In this document: positions 8,340 through 18,293 of the stretch, piece by piece
Numbering within the stretch: the stretch's first letter is position 1
Layout of the letters: every line of letters begins with the position of its first letter
Source: Flavobacteriaceae bacterium
GTDB lineage: Bacteria > Bacteroidota > Bacteroidia > Flavobacteriales > Flavobacteriaceae
Assembly: GCA_018402135.1 (NCBI GenBank)
Contig: JAGYJF010000005.1
Location: forward strand, 470,209 to 534,208
Direction: 5' to 3'
DNA length: 64,000 nt
Notes under the pieces: generated by a model
Databases searched by the model: none
What the model was told of the DNA's origin: nothing
The model's input: the letters and a program-made list of their open reading frames with translations, nothing else
Program-made: the position numbers and the translations under genes

Positions 8340-10166
8340 TTATTCAAAACTCTGCATCTCCACTAATTTTTTGTAAATGCCGTTTCTGGCTAATAGTTCG
8401 TTATGAGAGCCACGTTCGGCGATTTCCCCTTTTTGCATGACCACAATTTCATCGGCATTCTGAATGGTTGACAACCTGTGCGCAATAATAATTGAAGTTC
8501 TATTTCTCATCATATTTTCCAAAGCGTTTTGCACCAAGCGTTCACTTTCGGTATCTAAGGCTGAGGTTGCTTCATCGAGAATCATTATTGGTGGATTTTT
8601 TAAAACCGCACGCGCAATGCTGAGCCGTTGCTTTTGTCCGCCAGACAATTTATTACCAGAATCACCGATGTTGCTTTCAATGCCTTTAGGTAAATCTTTA
8701 ACAAATTCCCAGGCATTGGCGATTTTTAAAGCGTCAATTACCTCAGTGTCGGTTGCATTTTCTTTACCAATCAACAAATTATTTTTAATAGAATCATTGA
8801 AGAGAATAGAATCTTGGGTCACTAAACCCATTAACTCTCTTAAAGATTTTTTGGTAAGGCTTCTTATATCTTCACCGTCAATTGTTATTTGACCTTCATT
8901 AACATCATAAAATCTTGTAACTAGATTGGCAATGGTACTCTTCCCGCTACCAGACTGGCCGACCAATGCAACACTTTTACCTTTTTTGACTTTTAAGTTG
9001 AAATTTTTAAGCACCAATTCATCCTCATATTTAAAGGAAATATTATTAAGATTCAAGTTTGAATTAAAATCTGATTTTTCTTTGGCATTCAAGGCATCTT
9101 CTAGGGGTGATTTGGTATTTAGAATTTCCAAAACACGCTCGGCAGCGGCATTTCCTTTTTTCACACTATAACTTGCTTTACTGATAGCTTTTGCAGGTGT
9201 GAGAATGTTGTAGGCCAATCCTAAGTAAGCCAAAAATTGACTTCCCTTTAAAACGCCATCAACCAAAACCATTTTACCGCCAAACCATAAAATAATGGCA
9301 ATGACCACAATTCCTAAAAATTCGCTGGTTGGTGAGGCTAAATTTTGGCGATTTAAAAGTGTATTAGAAAATTTATAAAACCTGCTGGTTGAATTTTCAA
9401 ATTTCTGCTGAAAATTACGTTCCGCAGTAAACCCTTTTATTACTTTAAGTCCGCCTAAAGTTTCTTCCACAATTGAAAGAAATTCACCTTGTTCTTTCTG
9501 AACGCGATCGGATTGTTTTTTTAGACTTTTACCAATGCGCGATATTATAAAGCCAGATATTGGCAGAAAAATAAATACAAACAAGGTGAGTTCGGTACTT
9601 ATTTTGAACATTAAAATAATGGTGAAAAGTATGGTGAGTGGTTCTCTTACAATTAATTCTAAAATCGATAAAAAAGACACTTGTATTTCTTGAACATCGT
9701 TTGAGATACGCGCTATGGAATCGCCTTTGCGTTTCTCGGAAAAGAAGGCTAATGGTAACTCAACCAACTTATGGTAAATTGCATTTCGTAAGTCTTTAAG
9801 CACCCCATTCCTCAAAAAAGTGATGAAGTACATTGCTAAATAATTTGCAATATTTTTGAGCAGGAACAAACTTATAATTAAACCTATGGCTAACAATAAG
9901 GCGTTCATTTTATTGGTTTCGGCAAGTGAATGAATGTTATAAGAAAGGCTATTTTCAACAAAGGTTGATAGCTTCATGATGCCTTCATATTCAGGTTTGA
10001 CGTTTACAATTTCCTTTTCTTCATTAAAAAGAACATCTAGCATTGGAATAAACGCAACAAAAGCTAAAGCACTAAAAAGTGCGTAAAAAATATTAAATAG
10101 AATATTTAAATAGGCGTGGCGTTTATACGGAATTGCAAAACGTAGAATTTGTTTGAAATAGTTCAT
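8340..10166 (-). CDS. ABC exporter, fused permease-ATPase (MsbA-like)
   Basis: 608 aa half-transporter. Residues 1 to about 330 form a six-helix ABC exporter transmembrane domain. The C-terminal ATPase holds Walker A GQSGSGKST (near residue 400), signature LSGGQKQR and Walker B IMILDEATSALD. The family exports lipids, lipid A, peptides or drugs and works as a dimer in the inner membrane; the size suits the MsbA-like lipid exporters common in this phylum. The ATG directly abuts the stop codon of the phospho-sugar mutase gene, so the two are cotranscribed and the proteins may share an envelope-building role (inference). Confidence 0.88.
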   Translation of the reverse strand: MNYFKQILRFAIPYKRHAYLNILFNIFYALFSALAFVAFIPMLDVLFNEEKEIVNVKPEYEGIMKLSTFVENSLSYNIHSLAETNKMNALLLAIGLIISLFLLKNIANYLAMYFITFLRNGVLKDLRNAIYHKLVELPLAFFSEKRKGDSIARISNDVQEIQVSFLSILELIVREPLTILFTIILMFKISTELTLFVFIFLPISGFIISRIGKSLKKQSDRVQKEQGEFLSIVEETLGGLKVIKGFTAERNFQQKFENSTSRFYKFSNTLLNRQNLASPTSEFLGIVVIAIILWFGGKMVLVDGVLKGSQFLAYLGLAYNILTPAKAISKASYSVKKGNAAAERVLEILNTKSPLEDALNAKEKSDFNSNLNLNNISFKYEDELVLKNFNLKVKKGKSVALVGQSGSGKSTIANLVTRFYDVNEGQITIDGEDIRSLTKKSLRELMGLVTQDSILFNDSIKNNLLIGKENATDTEVIDALKIANAWEFVKDLPKGIESNIGDSGNKLSGGQKQRLSIARAVLKNPPIMILDEATSALDTESERLVQNALENMMRNRTSIIIAHRLSTIQNADEIVVMQKGEIAERGSHNELLARNGIYKKLVEMQSFE

Positions 10167-11897
10167 CTATTTAAGATTCATGTCTTTTAAAATCGCATCG
10201 ATTTTTGATTCTAGTTGTTGTTCAACAGTTTTAAAATCTTCAGCTTTAGGTAAGCTTCCGTTTACACTGATATAGAACTTTATTTTTGGTTCGGTACCGC
10301 TTGGTCGTAGTGCGATTTTGGTTCCATCTTCGGTATAATAAATTAAGACATTTGATTTTGGGATATCGATGGTAGTTGTTCCGCCATCTTTCAGGTTTTT
10401 TGCAATGGATAATTCGTAATCTTCTACTAAAACTACTTTGGAGCCATTAATTTCATTAAGTGGATTTTCACGTGCATCCGACATCATTTTGTTAATTGCT
10501 TCAGCGCCTTCAATTCCTTTTTTGGTTAAAGAAATTAGTTTTTCTTTGTAAAAACCATGTTTCACATAAAGTTCAATTAGCTCATTGTAAAACGAACTGC
10601 CTTTGGCTTTGGCCTGCGCTGCAATTTCGCATGCCAATAAGGTAGCTGTAGTGGCATCTTTATCTCTTACAAAATCACCCACCATGTAACCAAAACTTTC
10701 TTCACCACCACCAATAAAATCGAGTTCTGGAAAATCTTTTATCATTTTGGCAATCCATTTAAAACCAGTAAGCCCTTCTTTGTATTCCACATTAAAATGC
10801 TTACCTAAAACCCGCATCATTGGCGTTGAAACTATGGTGGAGCCGATAAATTCTTTGCCCTTGATTTTGCCTTGCAGTTGCCATTGTTCCAGTAAAAAAT
10901 TGGTCATTAACAGCATGGTTTGGTTGCCGTTGAGCAGTTCTAACTCATTTTCTTGGTTGCGCACTGCAATTCCCAATCGGTCGCCATCAGGATCAGTGCC
11001 AATAACAATGTCGGCATTTTTTTCGTTCGCCAATTTCACAGCCATTTCCAAAGCTTCAGGTTCTTCGGGGTTGGGCGATTTTACAGTTGGGAAATCACCA
11101 TTGGGTTCTTCTTGTTCTTTTACTAAAAACACTTCGTTATAACCAGCACGTTTCAATGTTTCGGGTATGCTGGTGCCTGAAGTTCCGTGAAGCGAGGTAA
11201 ACACAATTTTTAAATCATCTTTCGCTTGTTGGCTAGTATTAAAACTGCCATTTTTAATGGCACCATCAATAAAAGCATCATCAATTTCTTTTCCTATTAA
11301 TTCGATTAGCTGGTTGTTGGCTTCAAATTTAATTTCCGAATAATCAATCTTATTAATTTCTGCAATTATCTCCTCATCTTGCGGTGGGACTAGTTGTCCG
11401 CCATCTTGCCAATATACTTTGTAACCGTTGTATTCAGGTGGATTATGTGATGCTGTTAACACAATGCCGCAATGACAATTTAAGTGGCGTAAGGCGAAAG
11501 AAATTTCGGGAGTTGCACGTAAATCCTCAAATAAATACACTTGAATATTATTTGCTGAAAACACATTGGCAACCGTTTGTGCCAATGATTTGCTATTGTG
11601 ACGACAATCGTAACCTATTACAACTTTTAAATTTGTTCTGGGGAACGATTGGTGCATATAATTACTGATGCCTTGGGTGTTTTTGCCCAAGGTGTATTTA
11701 TTGATACGGTTTGTGCCAACACCCATGATTCCGCGCATACCACCGGTTCCAAATTCTAAATCTTTATAAAAACTTTCTTCTAAATCTTTTGGATTAGTAG
11801 CGATTTGATGTTTTATGTTTTCTTGAGTTTCGTTGTCAAAAGTTGGAGTTAGCCATGTATTAACACGTGCTAGTATTTCTGGTTTAATGTAAATCAT
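10167..11897 (-). CDS. Phospho-sugar mutase (phosphoglucomutase/phosphomannomutase)
   Basis: 576 aa alpha-D-phosphohexomutase that interconverts sugar-1-P and sugar-6-P. Phosphoserine loop [12 protein letters not shown] has Ser150. The metal-binding loop [10 protein letters not shown] is near residues 300-309, the sugar-binding loop GGGEESFGY near 396-404, and the phosphate-binding loop RPSGTEPK near 535. All four catalytic segments are intact. Length suits the PGM2-like bacterial group. It is upstream of, and abuts, the ABC exporter. Products would feed glycogen, glycan or lipopolysaccharide precursor pools. The exact sugar (glucose or mannose) cannot be told from sequence. Confidence 0.92.
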   Translation of the reverse strand: MIYIKPEILARVNTWLTPTFDNETQENIKHQIATNPKDLEESFYKDLEFGTGGMRGIMGVGTNRINKYTLGKNTQGISNYMHQSFPRTNLKVVIGYDCRHNSKSLAQTVANVFSANNIQVYLFEDLRATPEISFALRHLNCHCGIVLTASHNPPEYNGYKVYWQDGGQLVPPQDEEIIAEINKIDYSEIKFEANNQLIELIGKEIDDAFIDGAIKNGSFNTSQQAKDDLKIVFTSLHGTSGTSIPETLKRAGYNEVFLVKEQEEPNGDFPTVKSPNPEEPEALEMAVKLANEKNADIVIGTDPDGDRLGIAVRNQENELELLNGNQTMLLMTNFLLEQWQLQGKIKGKEFIGSTIVSTPMMRVLGKHFNVEYKEGLTGFKWIAKMIKDFPELDFIGGGEESFGYMVGDFVRDKDATTATLLACEIAAQAKAKGSSFYNELIELYVKHGFYKEKLISLTKKGIEGAEAINKMMSDARENPLNEINGSKVVLVEDYELSIAKNLKDGGTTTIDIPKSNVLIYYTEDGTKIALRPSGTEPKIKFYISVNGSLPKAEDFKTVEQQLESKIDAILKDMNLK

Positions 11898-11953
11898 AAT
11901 TAGGTTGTTTAATAAAGTATCTTAAAAAAAAGTCACTCAACAATACCACAAAT

Positions 11954-12904
11954 TTAATTAATATTGATTTCCTTTTTAATCAAATAGCGTTTTTTAGAAT
12001 CTTTTGACCGTAAAATCAACTCTCCCAAGAAACCGGCTATAAAAAATTGGCTACCGATAATCATAGTTGCCAAAGCGAGGTAAAATTGCGGCCGTTGTGT
12101 GATGAGACGACCATAAGGATTGAAAAATAATTTATCGATACCAAGATAAATGGCAAAAGCAAAACCAATAAAGAACATCAACACACCTAAGGCGCCAAAA
12201 AGGTGCATGGGTCTTTTGCCAAAACGCGATAGAAACCAAATGGTAATGAGGTCTAAAAAGCCGTGGATAAACCTATCAACTCCAAACTTGGTTTTTCCGT
12301 ATTTTCTAGCTTGGTGTTTTACAACCTTTTGCCCAATTTTTAAAAAACCTGCATTTTTAGCCAGTACAGGAATATAGCGGTGCATTTCGCCTCTAACTTC
12401 AATGTTTTTAACAACATTTTTATGATAAGCTTTCAGGCCACAATTAAAATCGTTGAGTTTCACGCCTGAGGTTTTACGAGCGGCCCAATTAAACAATTTA
12501 GAAGGTAAATTTTTTGCAAAAACAGAATCGTAGCGTTTTTTCTTCCATCCGGACACCATATCAAAATCTTGACGTACAATCATGTTGTACAGTTCTGGAA
12601 TTTCCTCGGGGTTGTCTTGTAAATCAGCATCCATAGTAATAATAACATCACCATTTGCCTGTGCAAATCCAGCATGTAAAGCTTGTGATTTTCCGTAATT
12701 TTTTAAAAACTGAATACCTTTTACGTTGGGATTTTGATGAGATAGTTGTTCTATAACTTCCCAAGAGGAATCGTTACTGCCATCATCAATGAACAATATT
12801 TCATAAGAAAAACGATTGGATTGCATGACTTGAGCAATCCAATCGTGTAATTCTTTAAGCGATTCTTCTTCGTTAAGTAATGGTATTACTACGGAAATAT
12901 TCAT
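11954..12904 (-). CDS. Family 2 glycosyltransferase, polyprenyl-phosphate sugar type
   Basis: 316 aa inner-membrane enzyme of the DPM1/GtrB/ArnC-like group, which moves a sugar from a nucleotide to undecaprenyl phosphate. The GT-A domain shows VVIPLLNEEESL at the N-terminus, DDGSNDSS near residues 40-47 and the metal-binding DADLQDNPEE near 92-101. Two C-terminal transmembrane helices lie near 232-256 and 275-298. It sits downstream of a DUF4199 gene on the same strand, an arrangement I recall from related genomes. The sugar is unknown. Confidence 0.88.
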   Translation of the reverse strand: MNISVVIPLLNEEESLKELHDWIAQVMQSNRFSYEILFIDDGSNDSSWEVIEQLSHQNPNVKGIQFLKNYGKSQALHAGFAQANGDVIITMDADLQDNPEEIPELYNMIVRQDFDMVSGWKKKRYDSVFAKNLPSKLFNWAARKTSGVKLNDFNCGLKAYHKNVVKNIEVRGEMHRYIPVLAKNAGFLKIGQKVVKHQARKYGKTKFGVDRFIHGFLDLITIWFLSRFGKRPMHLFGALGVLMFFIGFAFAIYLGIDKLFFNPYGRLITQRPQFYLALATMIIGSQFFIAGFLGELILRSKDSKKRYLIKKEININ

Positions 12905-12996
12905 TTAGAAGGTTTGAAACTTTTGGATTCAAAAATAACGAAAATTATTAAGGGATTTAGTTCAATAATTTCAAGTGAATTTATATCTCTAATGGA

Positions 12997-13509
12997 TTAT
13001 TCTCTTTTCATAATAAGTCCCAGTATCAACGAGATAATAAAACCAAAGAATAAGCTTGCAATCAAATACATTGTGCTAATAAAAAATTGGGAAGTAAAAA
13101 TATTTATCATTTTTTCTGCTACATCTATTTCAGCATTAGACATGTTTGGATTTTTTTCCATAGCATCTAACATAGCTTTTTCTTGAAGATTTTCGGTGAA
13201 ATCTGGTTGGATGATATTATAGTGAAAAAGTGTATATATTACACCAATAATTCCTCCTATGACTGCCATTCCAAGTCCAACTCTTAAGGAATCTTTTACG
13301 CTAAGTAAATTTTGATTGGTCTTTTTATACGCTGAAATTCCGTAGTAATAAACAATTGTAGTTGCAATTAAGCTAACAATAGATAAAATTGTATTTCGCT
13401 CTTCATTTATTAAATATAAAATGACAACATTTAAGATTCCAAGTAATCCCAAATACAGACCATAGTTATAAGCAATAAATTTGACCGGTGGTTTTTGCTG
13501 ATCTTCCAT
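12997..13509 (-). CDS. DUF4199 family membrane protein
   Basis: 170 aa with four predicted membrane helices (near residues 14-32, 37-57, 77-97 and 138-165). The segment between helices 3 and 4 is hydrophilic (residues about 100-130). This pattern and the N-terminal PPVKFIAYNYGLYLG fit the Bacteroidota DUF4199 family, whose function is not known. It precedes the glycosyltransferase gene by 92 bases on the same strand; a link to glycan assembly is only suggested by that. Confidence 0.75.
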   Translation of the reverse strand: MEDQQKPPVKFIAYNYGLYLGLLGILNVVILYLINEERNTILSIVSLIATTIVYYYGISAYKKTNQNLLSVKDSLRVGLGMAVIGGIIGVIYTLFHYNIIQPDFTENLQEKAMLDAMEKNPNMSNAEIDVAEKMINIFTSQFFISTMYLIASLFFGFIISLILGLIMKRE

Positions 13510-13603
13510 CTTTAAAAATTTTAGTTTTAGGTTGTTTATAAATTAGTGCAGTTGTACTGGATAAAGTTACATTTTAAATTAAAATAAAATTCAAACAAAA
13601 ATA

Positions 13604-13634
13604 ATTGGTAATTTGTGAAAAAACACTAAATTTG
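13604..13634 (+). promoter_or_regulatory. Promoter of rpmE2
   Basis: ATTG (13604-13607), 19 bases, then TAAATTTG (13627-13634) fits the Bacteroidota housekeeping pattern TTTG-N19-TAnnTTTG with one mismatch in the -33 element. It is 38 bases before the L31 start codon. Confidence 0.75.
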
Positions 13635-13672
13635 CACCTCTTAAAAATGAAAAGATTATAAAGCGCTAAGCG

Positions 13673-13924
13673 ATGAAAAAAGGTATACATCCAGAAAATT
13701 ATAGACTTGTAGCATTTAAAGATATGTCTAACGAAGACGTGTTTTTAACAAAGTCAACTGCCGAAACTAATGAAACTCTTGAAGTTGAAGGTACAGAGTA
13801 TCCATTGATAAAAATGGAAATTTCTCGAACTTCTCATCCTTACTATACCGGCAAATCTAAATTAGTAGATACAGCAGGACGTATTGATAAATTCAAAACA
13901 AAATACGCTAAGTTTAAAAAATAA
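13673..13924 (+). CDS. rpmE2: 50S ribosomal protein L31, type B
   Basis: 83 aa, full length for type B bL31. It starts MKKGIHPENYR and has the conserved SRTSHPYYTGKSKLVDTAGR segment. The zinc-binding cysteines of type A L31 are absent, which defines the type B (C-minus) form usually linked to zinc-independent ribosomes. It stands alone with its own promoter and a strong terminator. Confidence 0.97.
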   Translation: MKKGIHPENYRLVAFKDMSNEDVFLTKSTAETNETLEVEGTEYPLIKMEISRTSHPYYTGKSKLVDTAGRIDKFKTKYAKFKK

Positions 13925-13945
13925 GCTAAAGCGGTTATTATATTT

Positions 13946-13988
13946 AAGGCCTTTCATTCTACAAGTAGAAGTCGAAAGGCTTTTTTTT
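13946..13988 (+). terminator. Terminator after rpmE2
   Basis: GCCTTTC (13949-13955) pairs with GAAAGGC (13974-13980), and inside it TTCTAC pairs with GTAGAA over a two-base loop; a run of T follows at once. The structure starts about 25 bases after the L31 stop codon. Confidence 0.88.
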
Positions 13989-14044
13989 ATTCTATAATTA
14001 AGCTATTTTTGATTTGGTAAAAATCTCTAACCTATAGCTTTCAC

Positions 14045-15220
14045 ATGAACTACATTTTATTTGACGGACCTTTTCGCAATAATTTACTGCCATTTACTTA
14101 CACCAGGCCAGTGGCAGATATTAGGGTTGGAATTTTAACCATTCGCGAAAAATGGGAATCCTATCTAGGTCAGGTTATTACAACGGTTACCGAAGATTAT
14201 CTTTCCGATAAATTTCCGATGGTGGAAATGGAAACCAATATTATGATTAATGCTTCCTATTTACCAAATGCTGAACTGGTGGCAATGATTCAAGTACTTG
14301 AAGAACATCAAGCTATTTTTCACAATGAACAGGTTATTGCATTTTTTTCAAAAGAACAGCAGGAAATTGAAAGTTTCAATGATTTTGAAGCCATTGAATA
14401 CCATGGCGATTGTATAACCATAGAAAACAACTGGGATATTTTTGCCAAAAATGATACGGCTATTCAAGATGATTTTGAATTACTAACCGACAACCGAAAA
14501 TCGCAGCCAATTCCTTCAACCGTAAATGTTATTAATGCTGAAAATATCTTCATTGAACCTGGTGCGCAATTAAATTTTATAACCTTAAATGCCAGTTCTG
14601 GACCAATTTATATTGGCAGAGATACCGAAATTATGGAAGGCAGTATTATTCGCGGTCCTTTTGCCTTATGCGATCATGCCGTGGTTAAAATGGGTGCTAA
14701 AATTTATGGTCCTACAACGATAGGTCCGCATTGTCGTGTTGGTGGTGAAGTAAATAACTCGGTGATGTTTGCGTATTCTAACAAAGGTCATGATGGGTTT
14801 TTAGGAAATTCCGTTTTAGGTGAATGGTGTAATCTTGGAGCTGATACCAATAATTCAAATCTTAAAAACAATTATGCCGAAGTGCGTTTATGGGATTATA
14901 ACACCGAAGGTTTTGCAAAAACTGGATTGCAATTTTGCGGTTTAATGATGGGCGATCACAGCAAATGCGGGATCAACACCATGTTTAATACAGGAACCGT
15001 AGTTGGCGTGAGTGCTAATATTTTTGGTAGTGGATTCCCCAGAAATTTTATACCAAGTTTTTCTTGGGGCGGTAGTAGTGGCTTTATTACTTACAAAACG
15101 GATAAAGCATTTGAAGTGGCTCAAGTGGTAATGGCGCGACGCCATGTAGATTTTACTAGTCAAGATGCTGATATACTGCAGCATGTATTTGAATTAAGTG
15201 CGAAGTACCGCAAAGGCTAG
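14045..15220 (+). CDS. GlmU-like bifunctional sugar nucleotidyltransferase/acetyltransferase
   Basis: 391 aa. N-terminal NYILFDGPFRNNLLPFTYTR and the following VADIRVGILTIREKW are typical of the 'alternative bacterial GlmU' group in Bacteroidota. The C-terminal half (about 165-370) has isoleucine-rich hexapeptide spacing of a left-handed beta helix (for example IYIGRDTEIMEGSIIRGP). The predicted role is making UDP-GlcNAc for peptidoglycan and lipopolysaccharide. It lacks the LxxGxGTRM nucleotidyl loop of classical GlmU, so the uridylyltransferase activity is inferred from the family. Its last four bases overlap the convergent oligopeptide-binding gene. Confidence 0.82.
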   Translation: MNYILFDGPFRNNLLPFTYTRPVADIRVGILTIREKWESYLGQVITTVTEDYLSDKFPMVEMETNIMINASYLPNAELVAMIQVLEEHQAIFHNEQVIAFFSKEQQEIESFNDFEAIEYHGDCITIENNWDIFAKNDTAIQDDFELLTDNRKSQPIPSTVNVINAENIFIEPGAQLNFITLNASSGPIYIGRDTEIMEGSIIRGPFALCDHAVVKMGAKIYGPTTIGPHCRVGGEVNNSVMFAYSNKGHDGFLGNSVLGEWCNLGADTNNSNLKNNYAEVRLWDYNTEGFAKTGLQFCGLMMGDHSKCGINTMFNTGTVVGVSANIFGSGFPRNFIPSFSWGGSSGFITYKTDKAFEVAQVVMARRHVDFTSQDADILQHVFELSAKYRKG

Positions 15221-16848
15221 GGTGTTTTTGAAACGCGTTTTAAGTCTAATAAATTTATAGGATTAATGCCCAAACCTTCAATATTTTTTTTGGTGAATCG
15301 TATCACTTCGTCATAAAATAATACAACCACAGGTGCTTTAGCCATTACAATACTATCCATTTTTGAGTACAGTAAATAACGTTTTTCCACATCGATTTCA
15401 CTAAATGACTGCTGGTACAATTCATCAAACAATTCATTTGAAAAGTGGGCGTAATTAGGGCCATTTGGAGCAAAGTTGCCGCTGTAGAAAAGAGATAGAT
15501 AATTTTCGGCATCGGGATAATCGGCTACCCAACTTGCTCTAAAAATATCCAGCTTTCCGTTGGCTTTAGCGTCTTTTAGTGCTGAGGCTGGCATCACATC
15601 TACCTTAACGTCAAGTCCTATTTTTTGTAATTCACGTTGCATATATTCGCAAAAATCCAAATAATTATTAGTAGTGGTAATGGTGATGGATGGATTTAGA
15701 ATACCGGTTTCCGTTTTAAATTCTTGTACCAATTTTTTTGCAAGTTCTGGATTGTAACTGTATCCCGATGTGCTGCTATATCCCGGTAAACCTTGCGGAA
15801 TAAATCCGCCATTAGCCGCAATACCAACACCATTTCTGAGATACAACATCATTTTATGTCGGTCAAAGCCATAACTTATAGCTTTTCTGAGACTTATTGA
15901 TTGAATTTCTGAAATCTCAGAATCTAAATAAAAGGCTAAATATTCAGTGTTTAAATACGGCGTACGCATTAAATTAGTGCTGCTCTGGTAGGTAGAGCTT
16001 AAGCTGCCATCAGGGTTTAGAATGTCATCTTTATATGATGCGTCAAGCGCATTTAGAAAGTCTAAATTCCCTTGGGTAAACTGTAAAAACTCACTTTGCT
16101 TATCGGGTAAAAAGGTAATGGCAACAGCTTCTAAATAGGGGAGTTGATTACCATTTGTGTCGGTCTCAAAGTAATGTTCGTTTTTTCTAAAAACCAATTT
16201 GATATTTTCTTCCCAACGTTTAAACTTAAAAGGCCCCGTTCCTACAGGATTAGATCTAAAAGCACTACCATAAAAATCGATGGCTTCCTTTGGCACCGCA
16301 CTGCAATATTTCATGGTTAACATTCCTAAAAACGCTGGAAATGGCTGGTTTAATTCGATGTTTAGAATAGTATCGCTTTTAGCTTCGACCTTGTTTACCT
16401 TTTGCATCACCCAACTTCCTGGTGAGGCTACTTTTGGGTCGGTTAATCTGTTTAAGCTATATGCGAAATCGTAGGCTGTAACCAATCGTGTAGAATCCTT
16501 TCCGAAGACTTGGTGTTTGTGAAAATACACATCATTACGCAAATAAAATGTGTAATTTAAACCAAGGCTATCCACATGCCATTTTTTTGCTATTGATGGT
16601 TTTACATTTAGGGAATTGTCCATTTCAACCAAACCATTAAACAATTGGTTAACAGCCCAAATATTCGCATTGTCTTTAGCGAAAGCCGGATCGAGTGAAC
16701 CAATATTTTTATGTTCGTTATATCTAAATACTGATTGGTTTAAATGACTGAAGTCGGGATTTTCACATGCTAATAAACCAAAAAGAATAAGTGATAAATG
16801 GCTAAAATATAGTATATATAGATAAGGTTTTTGCGCTGATTTTATCAT
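15217..16848 (-). CDS. Extracellular solute-binding lipoprotein, family 5 (oligopeptide type)
   Basis: 543 aa periplasmic binding lipoprotein of the SBP_bac_5 (OppA/DppA) family. The signal peptide ends with a lipobox (FGLLACEN, Cys28). Family features include WAVNQLFNGLVEMDN, YTFYLRNDVYFHKHQ and NPVGTGPFKFKRW. The family feeds peptides, nickel or other solutes to an inner-membrane ABC importer, but no permease or ATPase gene is beside it here, so it may serve permeases coded elsewhere. It is transcribed alone, convergent with the GlmU-like gene and divergent from mtaB. Confidence 0.88.
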   Translation of the reverse strand: MIKSAQKPYLYILYFSHLSLILFGLLACENPDFSHLNQSVFRYNEHKNIGSLDPAFAKDNANIWAVNQLFNGLVEMDNSLNVKPSIAKKWHVDSLGLNYTFYLRNDVYFHKHQVFGKDSTRLVTAYDFAYSLNRLTDPKVASPGSWVMQKVNKVEAKSDTILNIELNQPFPAFLGMLTMKYCSAVPKEAIDFYGSAFRSNPVGTGPFKFKRWEENIKLVFRKNEHYFETDTNGNQLPYLEAVAITFLPDKQSEFLQFTQGNLDFLNALDASYKDDILNPDGSLSSTYQSSTNLMRTPYLNTEYLAFYLDSEISEIQSISLRKAISYGFDRHKMMLYLRNGVGIAANGGFIPQGLPGYSSTSGYSYNPELAKKLVQEFKTETGILNPSITITTTNNYLDFCEYMQRELQKIGLDVKVDVMPASALKDAKANGKLDIFRASWVADYPDAENYLSLFYSGNFAPNGPNYAHFSNELFDELYQQSFSEIDVEKRYLLYSKMDSIVMAKAPVVVLFYDEVIRFTKKNIEGLGINPINLLDLKRVSKTP

Positions 16849-16920
16849 TTTAATTAGATGTCGTAAATTTGAATTTTGATATATTTTTGAATGATACCTT
16901 AAGAGGTAAAGATAATTATA

Positions 16921-18237
16921 ATGCGTAAAAAAGTAGCTTTTTATACCTTAGGATGTAAACTTAATTTTTCTGAGACATCAACCATAGCAAGAAGTTTTAA
17001 ATACGATGGATTTGAAAAAGTGCCATTTGAAGAAGCGGCAGATATTTATGTTATAAACACTTGTTCGGTTACCGATAACGCTGATAAGCGTTTTAAATCG
17101 ATTGTTAAACAAGCTCAAAATCAAAATCCTGAGGCTTTTATTGCGGCTGTTGGATGTTATGCACAATTAAAACCAAAGGAGTTAGCTGCAGTATATGGCG
17201 TGGATTTGGTATTAGGTGCCACCGAAAAGTTTAAGCTTACCAGTTACATTAACGATTTAACTAAAAATGATTTTGGTGAAGTACATTCTTGCGAGATTGA
17301 AGAAGCCGATTTCTACGCGGGTAGTTATTCTTTTGGAGATAGAACACGCGCTTTTTTAAAAGTACAAGATGGCTGCGACTATAAATGTACTTATTGCACC
17401 ATACCACTGGCACGTGGTATTTCGCGCAGCGATACATTACAAAATGTGCTGGAAAATGCTAAAGTAATTTCAGAGCAAAACATCAAAGAAATTGTATTAA
17501 CCGGTGTAAACATTGGCGACTATGGTAAAGGTGAATTTGGTAATAAAAAACACCAACATAGCTTTTATGATTTGGTACAAGCCTTAGATGACGTTGAAGG
17601 TATTGAGCGACTAAGGATTTCTTCAATTGAACCCAACCTTCTTAAAAATGAAACGATAGAATTTGTTGCCGAAAGCAAAACATTTGTGCCTCATTTTCAT
17701 ATACCGTTGCAAAGCGGTAGTAATACCGTTTTGAAGTTGATGAGACGCCGTTATATGAAAGAATTGTACTTTGAACGGGTATCAAAAATTAAAAACACCA
17801 TGCCAGATGCCTGCGTAGGTGTTGATGTGATTGTTGGTTTCCCCGGTGAAACTGAGGATTATTTTCTGGAGACTTACCATTTTTTAAACGATTTAGATGT
17901 ATCCTATTTACATGTTTTTACCTATTCGGAACGAGACAACACTTTGGCGGCCAATATGGAAAATGTTGTACCAAAAAATGTACGCGCCAAACGCAGCAAA
18001 ATGTTACGTGGACTCTCAGCTAAAAAACGACGTGCTTTTTATGAAAGCCAGATAGGCACAACCAGAACCGTTTTGTTTGAAGGTGATAATAAATTGGGAT
18101 ATATTCAAGGGTTTACTGAGAATTATGTTAAAGTAAAAACACCTTGGAATCCTGAATTGGTAAACACTTTACACGAGGTAAAACTCACTGATATTGATGA
18201 AGATGGATTGGTGCGATTTGAGTTTGTTTCTGAGTAA
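16921..18237 (+). CDS. mtaB: tRNA t6A37 methylthiotransferase MtaB
   Basis: 438 aa radical-SAM enzyme that adds a methylthio group to C2 of t6A37 in tRNA. The N-terminal UPF0004 domain has its three cluster cysteines (C12, C48, C79). The radical-SAM motif CDYKCTYC holds C152, C156 and C159, and IPLARGISRS follows. A C-terminal TRAM-like segment ends the protein. The N-terminal form TLGCKLNFSETS fits MtaB rather than MiaB or RimO (inference). A terminator follows the stop codon. Confidence 0.93.
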   Translation: MRKKVAFYTLGCKLNFSETSTIARSFKYDGFEKVPFEEAADIYVINTCSVTDNADKRFKSIVKQAQNQNPEAFIAAVGCYAQLKPKELAAVYGVDLVLGATEKFKLTSYINDLTKNDFGEVHSCEIEEADFYAGSYSFGDRTRAFLKVQDGCDYKCTYCTIPLARGISRSDTLQNVLENAKVISEQNIKEIVLTGVNIGDYGKGEFGNKKHQHSFYDLVQALDDVEGIERLRISSIEPNLLKNETIEFVAESKTFVPHFHIPLQSGSNTVLKLMRRRYMKELYFERVSKIKNTMPDACVGVDVIVGFPGETEDYFLETYHFLNDLDVSYLHVFTYSERDNTLAANMENVVPKNVRAKRSKMLRGLSAKKRRAFYESQIGTTRTVLFEGDNKLGYIQGFTENYVKVKTPWNPELVNTLHEVKLTDIDEDGLVRFEFVSE

Positions 18238-18247
18238 GCAACAAAAA

Positions 18248-18278
18248 AAACCTGAAAGTTTTAATTTCAGGTTTGTTT
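18248..18278. terminator. Terminator shared by mtaB and the small acetyltransferase-like gene
   Basis: AAACCTGAAA and TTTCAGGTTT form a perfect 10-bp stem around 7 bases. It lies between two convergent stop codons (18237 and 18294), with A and T tracts on both sides, so it can act both ways. Confidence 0.85.
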
Positions 18279-18293
18279 TAAATGGTTATTTTT

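Noticed and set aside
8161..8376. 71-codon open frame in the gap between ABC exporter and sigma module
   Set aside because: Runs through a terminator hairpin and into the exporter 3' end; Cys, Phe and Asn rich with no pattern. The hairpins explain the region better.
8464..8892. 142-codon rightward open frame opposite the ABC exporter ATPase
   Set aside because: Shadow of the intact ATPase domain; no start signal and no family resemblance.
10747..11142. 131-codon rightward open frame opposite the phospho-sugar mutase
   Set aside because: Antisense shadow of a full-length enzyme with all catalytic loops.
12914..13186. 90-codon rightward frame opposite DUF4199
   Set aside because: Hydrophobic character is a mirror of the membrane protein on the other strand; the DUF4199 frame is better supported.
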